A stretch of 64,000 bases of DNA from NCBI RefSeq assembly GCF_040183065.1, contig NC_091119.1, forward strand, positions 209,068,298 through 209,132,297, read 5' to 3'. The DNA is from Periplaneta americana. Taxonomy: Eukaryota; Arthropoda; Insecta; Blattodea; Blattidae. This document shows positions 26,201 to 38,600 of the stretch, piece by piece (the first letter of the stretch is position 1; each line of letters starts with the position of its first letter). The position numbers and the translations under genes are program-made. Below the pieces are notes generated by a model. The model had not been told where the DNA came from, ran no database searches, and was given only the letters and a program-made list of their open reading frames with translations.

Positions 26201-29200
26201 TCTGCGACAAATGTAGCTGCCGTAATTGTCGCAAAATGGGTGGCCAAACGAGCTGTAAATATCGCAGGGTTTCTGCGACAAATGTAGCTGCCGTAATTGT
26301 CGCAAAATGGGTGGCCAGACGAGCTGTAAATATCGCAGGGTTTCTGCGACAAATGTAGCTACCGTAATTGTCGGAAAATGGGTAGCCAGACGAGCTGTAA
26401 ATATCGCAGGTTTTCTGCGACAAATGTAGCCGCCGTAATTGTCGCAAAATGGGTGGCCACGAGCTGTAAATATCGCAGGGTTTCTGCGACAAATGTAGCT
26501 GCAGTAATTGTCGCAAAATGGGTGGCCAAACGAGCTGTAAATATCGCAGGGTTTCTGCGACAAATGTAGCTGCCGTAATTGTCGCAAAATGGGTGGCCAA
26601 ACGAGCTGTAAATATCGCAGGGTTTCTGCGACAAACGTAGCCGCCGTAATTGTCGCAAAATGGGTGGCCAGACGAGCTGTAAATATCGCAGGGTTTCTGC
26701 GACAAATGTAGCTGCCCTAATTGTCGCAAAATGGGTGGCTAGACGAGCTGTAAATATCGCAGGGTTTCTGCGACAAATGTAGCTGCCGTAATTGTCAGAA
26801 AATGGGTGGCCAGACGAGGTGTAAATATCGCAGGGTTTCTGCGACAAATGTAGCTGCCGTAATTGTCGAAAAATGGGTGGCCAGACGAGCTGTAAATGTC
26901 GCAGGCCAGACGAGCTGTAAATATCGCAGGGTTTCTGCGACAAATGTAGCTGCCGTAATTGTCGCAAAATGGGTGGCCAAACGAGCTGTAAATATCGCAG
27001 GGTTTCTGCGACAAATGTAGCTGCTGTAATTGTCGCAAAATGGGTGGCCAGACGAGCTGTAAATATCGCAGGGTTTCTGCGACAAATGTAGCTACCGTAA
27101 TTGTCGGAAAATGGGTAGCCAGACGAGCTGTAAATATCGCAGGTTTTCTGCGACAAATGTAGCCGCCGTAATTGTCGCAAAATGGGTGGCCACGAGCTGT
27201 AAATATCGCAGGGTTTCTGCGACAAATGTAGCTGCAGTAATTGTCGCAAAATGGGTGGCCAAACGAGCTGTAAATATCGCAGGGTTTCTGCGACAAATGT
27301 AGCTGCCGTAATTGTCGCAAAATGGGTGGCCAGACGAGCTGTAAATATCGCAGGGTTTCTGCGACAAACGTAGCCGCCGTAATTGTCGCAAAATGGGTGG
27401 CCAGACGAGCTGTAAATATCGCAGGGTTTCTGCGACAAATGTAGCTGCCGTAATTGTCGGAAAATGGTTGGCCAAACGACCTGTAAATATCGCAGGGTTT
27501 CTGCGACAAATGTAGCTGCCGTAATTGTCGGAAAATGGGTGGCCAGACGAGCTGTAAATATCGCAGGGTTTCTGCGACAAATGTAGCTGCTGTAATTGTC
27601 GGAAAATGGGTGGCCAAACGAGCTGTAAATATCGCAGGGTTTCTGCGACAAATGTAGCCGCTGTAATTGTCGGAAAATGGGTGGCCAGACGGCGCTACAA
27701 ATGCTGCTCAGTTTCTGCGTTAAACCTAGCTACGTGTGGTCACAAGACATGCCACACTAGCGACATTTGTAGCCTACTTCTTTTGCGATTTGCACCACTC
27801 AGCATTACTCTTTAAAAGATCTCCTCCTTCACCTCTCTCCTTAACCCTACTTCCATTTTTATGACATATCTTAGGACTGTACATTATTATAGTCACACAC
27901 AATTGTAATGCACATGAGAAGAAAATTTATAGCAGTGCATAAATGAAACTTTTATTCCTGTGTCGGTTTTTCAACAGGCAATATTGTTCATCAGTAACAA
28001 TCGAAAGCACGGTGTGGGTGAAAGAGTTTGCTGAAAGGTCGTAACCATATCTATTATAATCTAATTTGTCGTGGTTCTGTAGAAGGGTCATGGGGGTTTA
28101 CAAAAGATTAGACATGCTCTTTCTTCCCTTGTCAATACATGAATTTCTAAAGCATCTCAACATTAAGTAAAAAGGAGTTTTAAATATGATCCTTATTCCA
28201 TAAAACACAACTCAAAGAGGAAATGTGTTTGTAACATATTTGAGAGATCTGTCTTGTAAGAAAATTGTGTCTTTTTTTACCAAATGAAGTTGCTGTGAAG
28301 GGTTTACTGGAATGCTATTGTATAGATTTTATTATTGAAGGATACCTTTGGTTGAAAATGAAAGAAAAAAATGTGTACTCTCGAAGAATGATATTTTGAA
28401 AAGAGTACAAGTAAACACATCTATTATAAAATTTCTCTTTTTCTTTGTTTTGCAGAATGCTTATTGGACGTTGCGACAATTTAAACTTGACCCTTATATC
28501 CCAAAATACAACTCAAAGTGGAAATGTATTTATAACATAATAATATTTATAAACAATACTGATTTGTGAGGTCTGTCCTGCAAATGAATTGTACGTTTTT
28601 TTACCAAACGAAATTGCTGTGAAGGGTTTGCTAGAACACTTTTGTACAGTATACATTTTATTAATGAAGAATTCTTTAGGTCGAAATTGAAAGAAGAAAA
28701 ATGTACGTACTTTTAAAGAAAGATATTTTGAAGAGAGTTAAAACATGGGCAACTTAGCCCGGACTATACATAAGCAAAGCAATATTTATTGGCACCATAT
28801 GTTAGTAATAAATATGTCATATTAATTATTTGCACCATATTGTTATAAATCTGTCATGATAATAATTTCCCATCTAAAAGTCAATCTCTCTCTCTACTTC
28901 ACTCCCTCATAAACACAAGTTGATTCTGTTGTTATGACTACATATACATACTGAGAATTTCAACCATTAGAAAAACAGGTTTTTCTTCAAATTTGAGAAT
29001 GCATTTTTTCCCATTGTACATTTTATCCAACAGAAAACAGAGTTCACATTCTCTTAAACTTTATTGGTCATGTTTCTCAGATTATTAAATTTCGGGGAGG
29101 GGGAAACTGAAAGTGAATCTTAGGGCATGTTACAGTCTGTGTCTCAAAGTTTTTGACAAACAAAAGATATTCTAACGCTATAAGATAAGTGGGGTGGTAC

Positions 29201-32200
29201 AAATTGCGATATCTTGTAGCTAATTCGAGAGACAAATTTCACTGCACTCATCAATGTCACTCGTTTTATTTTTGAATACATTAGGGCTAAATGAAATGTC
29301 AAGGTGTTGTATGCCTGGCTGAAAATTCAATTACCAGAAGGGAACTTAGTGGCGATATTTACTTTTCCTTCTCGTGAAGGAACAAAAAACAGGAGTAAAG
29401 TTAAGAAAATAGTATTTAAAATTAGCTTACACATGTATCCATACACATTTGTAAATTGACATTACATTAAATTATTGTAATTCTCTACTGTAAAATGAAT
29501 AACTTTGATTTGTTATTTCACTGTTTTTAAAGTCTTAATCTACGCGTCCTTTACATGACATGTGATTTTCTCTTTCTATCTCATTGCTAAAAAAATTAAA
29601 GCATGGTCATTCACTTTACATGATTGTTTGTACTTTTATTACTTTTTTTTTTTTTTCATGATATTTATTCTTTATTTATTGTCAGTTAGGGGATAAAACT
29701 CTTTTGACTCTCTGAGCCTCCTTTGGGATTTACTAAAGCGGAAATAAATATATTAATATAAATTTAAAGTTTAAAAATATGGCTTTCATAATAAGGAATT
29801 TCCAGTAACTAACAATAATGTTAATTCGTTTAAGAAGGAAAATTAATTGGTCACGAATAGGTCTAACATGTCAGACGCTTGTCCCAAAGTTTTATTGTAT
29901 TATTATTATTATTATTCGTTGTTTCTAAAATTCATTTTCTCTAATAAAAGATTATTATTACGTGCACATAGTCTACTCAGAGGGGATGTTTTGTAGAATA
30001 ACTTTACAGCACATTTAAATAACTTGAAAGTTTTTCGTTAAATAGAGCCACCACCGCCACCACCCCCACTGCCACCACCACCACCGCCACCGCCACCACC
30101 TCATCCATCCAATTAGGAGAACTATCAGCATACTGGAAACACTTGTGGCGAACATAGGAATCATCGTCTTCTGGTAATGGCATGTGTATATTGTGATCAT
30201 CTGTTACACATTTTCTAGGAAAAAGTTTTTTACATAGTGAACACACTAAGTCAGTGGGTCTAACAGTCTTAGTACATTTAAAGCACATTCCCCTTTTTCC
30301 GCAACTGTTACATTTTTTTTCTTTTAGTTCTTTCTTCTTTTCTCTTTTCTTTTTCCTTTCTTCTTTAACAAGTGCCTCTTCTTTTTTTCTTACTTTCCTT
30401 CTCCTCGAAAAGTACTTTCCATGTTTTACATGTTATGACAAATGCCATTCTTTCTGTATTCTTCTTGGTGTACATACTTCAAAAAGATAAACATAGAGGC
30501 TACATGGAAAATTTAAGTCAAGTAGTAAATGACGATCATGTATGTGCTTTAAAACGTCAAAAAAAAAAAATAAATAAATAGACGAATCATTCTTTACCAT
30601 TTTCTGACAACTGTTTCACAAATGGTGGCACTGGATGAAGTTACACTTTCACTTGTTCGGATGGAAACCTCTGGATGGCGACGAAGAAATGATCGAAACC
30701 ACCCATCCCCAGGCATATTGTCCTTAAAAGGTGTTTTTCTCTGGTTCATGGTTAGGAACTCTTTAACAGATAGTTGGGCATCCAGCGTCCTCTGAGCAAA
30801 TCCTTTTCTGGCGCAGGTAACAATACACTTTACTAACAGTTTTTCTTCATCTTCACTGAGGACTGGTGCAGGTCCCATTGAAGATTTTGAAAATTTGGCA
30901 CTGAGTCGAAATTGTAAAGTTGTATTTCTTTGCTGCGGTTTTTTTTTTTATGGGCATTCCACCTCGAATGTTATCTAAAGCTGCCTCTAAATGCTGTGGA
31001 TTGTAACATTTCTTACTTCCAATCTTCTTCTTCTTCTTTATCCTTTCAAATTTTACGTTATTCATGCTGATGAATCTTCGAAGGGAGAGAAAATAATACT
31101 GTAAACCAATTGGTTTCGCACTGCCAATAACTATAACAGTAGTAGTGACAGTCACATACTAATACATGGCACCACATGCCAATAACTGGTAAATATCATT
31201 ATAATTTTAAACACATGAAAATTATTTTTAGGTTATGTAGCATCGTAACAAACATTATGGCGATAAAATGTCACAATAAAAACGTGAATCAGTTAGGTAT
31301 AGTCATTGGCACAGGGTGCCAATAATTGAAACCGACATGTTTTTCTTTACAGTCATTGGCAACCCGCCGTTTGGTGATCGTTTAGGTTAGGATGTTTAAA
31401 CTACATCTATTTGAATAGAAGAAACCTTCAGCAATGGATTTGTACAAGTTTCATTACAATAGCATGAACCTAAGAAAAACAGTAATGTATATTAAGAGAC
31501 AAAATGCTTAACACTAACCTTAAGAAAATGCCTTCTATTTTTGATACAGTATACAACACCTGATATCAAGCAGCCATGACACAAAACAACGCCAATCTGG
31601 TGGAAAATTTCGGTACTACTTCAAAGAGGATGTATCATTGAATGCAGTTGTTGCTCTCAGATGGCACTATTGGTCTTAAAAACCTTATTAGAGAGGAAAT
31701 TAATTAAAAGATTTCAGTAACTATCAGAGTGCCAATGACTATATAGTTTACCCTATCTTGATTCTAAATTGTACTTTCATGACCATGTTGTCCATTTATT
31801 TAATCATTCACTAAGAATGCTTAGTCTCAGTAGGTCTATTACTTATTCCTTTTCCTCTCCCAATACACTACATACATTATATTAAGCTTTAGTAAGGTCT
31901 AAGTTAGAATATGCATCTGTTGCGTGGAACTCTATTACTTCTACTGATTCAGCTAAACTAGAAAATATCCGAAGAAAATTAATTTCTCTTTGTGCGTTCA
32001 GATTTGTACCCAACTCCTCCCCCTTAAATTATGAACTATCTAGTATATATTTTAACTGTATCAGTCTGTATTCGAGACGTCAGGATATTGATTACGCTTT
32101 CTTTAGTAATGCTATTAATGGTGTCATTGATTGTGATTCTTTCACACGTAACACCTATCTTAGAATTCCCGTGAAAGGTTTTCGTGGTCAAAGAATTTTC

Positions 32201-32531
32201 TTCACTAAATTATATAAATCCCTTTCACCAGTAGCCAGGTGTATTAAAAGTGCTAATTTGCACGATTTGATTTGATTTTACTTATGCAAAATATATCCTT
32301 ACTTGTTATTTAATATCTTTTATTATTTGTTCGATTGTTTCCATTTCATCTCACTGTCATTTTCTTTCATTCATTCTCATCATAATATGTTTTGTTTTGT
32401 TTATTGTATCTTGTGCTAAACTGTAATTGATCTTTGTGCTGTTGTTTAGCACGTTAATGTTATAAATAAATAAATAAATTAATTAAATGAATAAATAAAT
32501 AAATAAGTATGCACGTAAATAAGTATGTAAG

Positions 32532-32562
<31 letters not shown>

Positions 32563-32564
32563 TA

Positions 32565-32606
<42 letters not shown>

Positions 32607-35600
32607 GTATAATTAAGAAATGTACATAAAAAGTTTATACAGGTTTTCCTTCATGTGATTTAAAGACTACAAAATGCTAGATTGTGCCGTGTTCAGATGC
32701 AACAATTATGCGAAGAAAACTAAAGGCAGAGAAGTCAAATACTTCCAGTTTACAAGGAATGATGACCTGGCTACAATATGTAAACGAAATGACAAACATA
32801 CTGACACCAAATGCACATCGGAGCTACATTTGTAGCCACCTAGCAGCAGTAATTGTTGCTATGTCTGCCACCTAGCAGCAGTATTTGTCGCAGAAGAGAT
32901 GGACCCAGATGCATTCCAGTTGCGACACGATCTTGGAATGCGCCTAATAAGCTACATTTACTGCTCCATATGGCCACTTGCAATTAACTCAATCCAGTCT
33001 ATAATTCCAGCTACATTTGTCGCAAAAAACCTGCGATAAACGTAGCTCGTATGGCCGTGCCCTTAGACAAAAGAGAAGTTGTTATTTTGTCTAAATCTAC
33101 CTCCTCCCCCTTAAAGGAGTAGTTCCTCTGATATATTCGTAATCAGAGTTAGTGCACAAGAAATATATGGTGCCTGTAACTTTACTGCAGTACAAAGTTT
33201 CATAAAAATCCGTTAGATAGGAGAGAAGTTGTTAATTTTGTCTAGTTAGACTTGCGTTTTGACCTGTCCAAAGTACTGCCGTCTCCTATATAGGAAGAAT
33301 TTATCCAGAAGATACATTCGTACACCATAGGAAAAGTTGTTGTTTTCTAATGCCAAGCGTTTGACAATAAAGTCATTTGACCTCTTGCACTCCAATATTT
33401 TTCAAAGATATTATCATGGTCAGCCACAGAAGCACAGATTTTGAGGTGTTCCGAATCCATTTCTTGGTTTGAGTTGCACAATGGGCAGTTAGGGGACTGA
33501 TATATTCCAATTCTATGCAGGTGTTTGGCCAAACAATCATGGCCTGTTGCCAATCTAAATGCAGCTACAGACGATTTTCGTGGTAAATCGGGTATTAACT
33601 GTGGATTATGACGCAGAGGATTCAATTTTTTCCCTTGAGATTGTGTTATCAAATTTTGTTTGTTGAAGTCTAAGTATGTAGATTTAATAAATCTCTTCAC
33701 ATAGTAATACGTAGATTTAGTAACAGGTCTGTAAGTAGCATTGCTGCCCTTCTTTGCTAAAGCATCCGCATTCTCGTTTCCCAGAATTCCACAATGGGAT
33801 GGTATCCATTGGAACACAATTTTTTTTATTGAGTGATATTAATTGAGAGAGCATTTTAGTTATTTCTGCTGTTTGAGAAATAACTAAAATGCTAGCAACC
33901 GTTCAGACATATTAAGATGCCTTTCCAGCACCATCAATGTATTCTGTAATGAAACAAACAAAATGAAGATGTTATGAGAATATACAAAAAGTTTTTCTAA
34001 TATTGTAGACAAATTGCATGAAATTGGGATTGAGATAAATAAAGATCTTCTTATTATTTTATTGATTAATTTGCCCATGGAATATGAAAATTTTAGATGT
34101 GCAATTGATTGCAGAGATGGCTCATTGATGTCACTAGTGCCGAGAAGTATAGACCACTCAGGTCATCAGAGACTTTCTACAGTATGGGTCCATATGATGG
34201 AGAATTGTTGGGATGTCATAGAGAAAACCCCTGTGTGCCTGGACCCAAACAAGTTATAAATTCAAGGTAGAGTGAGATTTGAAACTAGATCTCCTGGCTC
34301 ACAAGCTCAGTGCTCTTGCACTGAGTCACGGTAGCAGTTAACTAGATATGTTGAAAACAAAAATTTTAGAGGAAGGCATAAATGAAAAGACTACTACCAT
34401 TACAGAAAATAATGCCTTGTTGTCGAAACAAAGATTCAACAAACTGAAAGAAAGATTTTAGTAGAAACAGTATAGATCATAAAGCATCATCTTGCAGAGC
34501 AGAAAATGAAGGAGAACAAGGGGAAGATAGCAAGAGGAAAAGGAAGAAGGTTGCATTTTTATGTAACGGCGATTACCAAGTTCCTTCCCCCAAGCCATTC
34601 CTAGTGAGGAAAAAAACGTAGTTTTGCGTCAAAAAATGAAGAAATGAACGCAAGTATATGAATTCTGATCACCTGATGTCGCCATCTGCCAGTCCAGAGC
34701 CGGCCACGCTGATGCCCACAGCATAGCTCGAGTCCGTGCTCGACGTGCTCTGAGTCTCCCTGCACAGAGCATCACGCAGGCGTTCTGCGAACGTGGACCG
34801 TCGCTCGGGTGTGTCCAGTTGGGCACTGTACCGCCGAACGTCTTCACTCTCTGTAAGCAAAGTTCATGCAATTACCAGCAGACCCATCCATATACTCTCT
34901 AACATCTGTTGCCTATAAGAGGTCAAACCTTCTCTCAGAGTCTGTTTCTAATTGTCTGATCCGATACCAAAAGCTCTTGTTGTAAATATCTGGCTGTAGC
35001 AAATGGTTGATTGAATGATGATGTGACAGTTCTGTCGAGGATTTGATCCACTGCCAGGTCTTCTGGTTACCAAAACGAGAAAGTGTCCCAGAAATCACTC
35101 TGAAACATACCCATGAAATCTGACGTTCATCTCGCTGCAATTTCTTTGACTCTTGTCAGCCCACTTAAGGTATGTGGATATAGAGGGAAAAGTTGAGCCG
35201 GTGTCTGGTACAGTTCCTAGGTAGCTCAGTCGATACAGCGCTGGCGAGCTCAGCTAAAGGTCCTGGGTTCGATACACAGCCCCAGAACAATTTTTCCCTT
35301 GACATTATTCATGTCAGCTTCACAGGGAGCTATATCTGAGGGATTCCATTGTCACGGGTTTGACAGATGTACATTTTCATGTAATTATAAAATATATCAG
35401 ATTCAATATTCCTGTTTCAAATTATACCACTTTAAATGCAGTTGATTGTATTACGATATCTGAAAACTATTTTTTAAACAACTACTGTATGTAAAGATAA
35501 ATTATTATTAATTGTAAACTGTGTGTCATAGGTGTGACCTTACATTTTTCCAGGAAAAAATCTGTGAATGAACTGATGGTATGTGAACAATTTTTGTAAT

Positions 35601-38600
35601 ACAGCCTGTTGAATGTTTAATGCATTATACTTGAAAATATCAGACAAAAGGGTTCCTAATTTGCAAAATTATAATATAATTTCTACTATCACAGATGTGA
35701 CGGGTACATACCTATTGACATAGTTAATGGAAGAATTGTTGCAAGAGCAATTAAAATAAATATTAGGGATAAAAAGCAAAGTCTAATGTAGTTTCTGTTC
35801 CATTATTGAAAAAACACATAGCTTACCAACGTAAGGAAAGTAATATTAATGAATATAACTACAGCTAAATTGAAATTTCTTTGATAAAATAAAATGCCAG
35901 GAATAAAACACTAATGTCAGAACAAAAATAAATAAAAATATTCAGAATATGATTAATCTCACTATTTCACTGCTGAGCCATTTATACCTGAACCCACACT
36001 TCCTGAAGTCGAAATTGCGATAGAGAATCTGAAAAAGTACAAGTCCCCAGGTATCGATCAAATTCTAGCAGAATTAATACAAGAGGGTGGAAGCGTATTA
36101 TCTAACGAAATTTATAAACTTGTACTTGCTATTTGGAAAAAGGAAATTGTACCAGAACAATGGAAGGAGTCCATAATTGTATCTATTTTTAAGAAGGGGG
36201 ACAAGACTAACTGTGGTAACTTTCGAGGAATATCACTGTTGTTGTCCAATATTCTTTTGAGAAGATTAACTCCGTACGTAGATGAAATTATTAGGGATCA
36301 TCAGTGCAGTTTTAGGTGTAATAGATCTACTATTGATCAATTTTTTTGTATTCAACAGATATTGGAGAAAAAATGGGAGTGTAAGGGTACAGTACATCAG
36401 TTATTCATAGATTTCAAAAAGGGATATGGCTCGGTTAAGAGATAAGTTTTATATAATATTCTTATTGAATTTGGTATTCCCAAGAAACTAGTTCGACTAA
36501 TTAAAATGCATCTCAGTCAAACATACAGCAGAGTCAGTATAGGCCAGTTTCTATCTGATGCTTTTCCAATTCACTGCGGGCTAAAGCAGGGAGATGCACT
36601 ATCACCTTTACTTTTTAACTTCGCTCTAGAATATGCCATTAGGAAAGTTCAGGATAATAGACAGGGTTTGGAGTTGAATGGGTTACATCAGCTTCTTGTC
36701 TATGCGGATGACGTGAATATGTTAGGAGAAAATACACAAACGATTAGGGAAAATAAAGGAATTTTACTTGAAGCAACTAAGGTGATAGATTTGGAAGTAA
36801 ATCCCAAAAAGACAAAGTATATGATTATGTCTCGTGACCAGAATATTGTACGAAATGGAAACATTAAAATTAGAGATTTTTCCTTCGAAGAGGTTGAAAA
36901 ATTCAAACATCTTGGAGTAACAGCAACAAATATAAATGACTCTCGGAAGTAAATTCAAAGCAGAAGACGGTCATAGTCATTAATATTCTAAAGGAGCAAG
37001 TATGAGATATGAAAGAAGTACCAATTTCCTGAATTATTATTAACGAATCAACAGATATATTATACAAATTCGCAGTGTATCTGTTGTAGGTATTATAACA
37101 GGATGTCTCTCGTTAAGATAGGAAATTGAATGTGCGATTTTTCCCTCTAAAAGTCGACTTTTAAAGCAATAATTGCGAATTTCCTTGAAAATAATCTGGC
37201 AACTCTGGTCAGAACATATCGGTCAGCTTCAGTACATACATGTGAGCAGTGATAGTGCGACTGTTCTGTCAAAAGTGCTTTATTTAGACTTTATCAGGAA
37301 CAAATTTTTAATTAGAAAAAGACAATCTGCCATGCTACGTCACTGGAGTTAATCTATTTTACATAAACATTCTCTCATGGAAGTCACTGCCTATAAAATG
37401 TAATGCTAAAATTGTTAAAAACTTTAAAAATATATTCAATAGATTATAATTTTACATCAGTAAGATAATATGTCTAAAGCAAACGAATAGAAGGAAGTGG
37501 TTGAATGGGTCAATGGTATTACGCCCCATGAATATTAAAGAATATTATGGCGTATCGCTGTTATTTTACAATTACAATGTGTTCATTATCATTCAAACAC
37601 TACAGCAGAAAATTATAACCTTAAAACTATCTAAAAACAGTTCAAGAGCTATACATAATGGTACATCAGATGCATATTGTGCAAGATACACAACGATTAT
37701 ACTATCCAGTTGTGACGTGAACATGTGATACTGAAGATTAAAATTTGATGAGTTGTTTGTGCTCAGTGCTCACCACTGACCACTAGTAATTGGATTACAT
37801 TAAATGACATCGTAACACATTTCATTCATTAGTCTGATGACTGATCCATTGATATAACTATACCTTTCGTCTCGATATAATGCCACAGTCTATCAGAGTC
37901 CTATGTACCTCAACCAAAACATCGCGAATTCAAATATGACTCAGGGCAGAGACATTCGTAAGTGAAGCTTCCGTTACTGGCCTAGTTTGGTAGGTTTGTG
38001 ACATGTAACATGAGGATTAAAAATCTGACTGGGTCACAGTGTCAATGTATGTACAATTAATAAGCGAACAAATCGAAAATTAGAATAAATGAGCATCATC
38101 TTCCGCCAATTTTTCACATTTGATGGTGCAATCTTGGAAGCCAGAAGTTCACTTGATGCTCTTGGTACACTTGTAACTCTCCTAACTAGTTCGCATACCC
38201 TACTACACTTTCTAACTTATTTTGTAGGTTCTAAGTCTTGTCACGAATCCCACTCTCCATATGGCGTGATAGTATGATTCGACAAATGAGGGTATGTTTT
38301 TATGCCGGTCTTTAGGGCCATTACGGAATTCAATCACACAACCATCCCTGCACCATATATCGTGTACTGACCAATGTCCTCAGTGTCGATGCTGGTGCGG
38401 GCGCTGTGAAACTCGTCGGACGTGCCTGCGGTGGAGTGGCAGCTAGAGTAGAGGCTGCAGGTGGTCGCGGGCTGCCTGCTCACGGGCAGGCACTCCCCCG
38501 AGGATCCCAGCACTATGAACCTGCCACGGCATCCATTTGGACTTGGCGGCTTCAGCCATTCCTTCTGCAACACGGCAGCAACACTGTGCTGCAAGCAGGT

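Noticed and set aside
25008-27651. Long minus-strand open frames (up to 573 codons) in the satellite
   Set aside because: They are readings of a stop-free 71-bp repeat, with no start context, splice support or composition unlike the plus strand; treated as repeat only.
25032-27690. CRISPR array
   Set aside because: Units are contiguous with no unique spacers, and the genome is an animal's.
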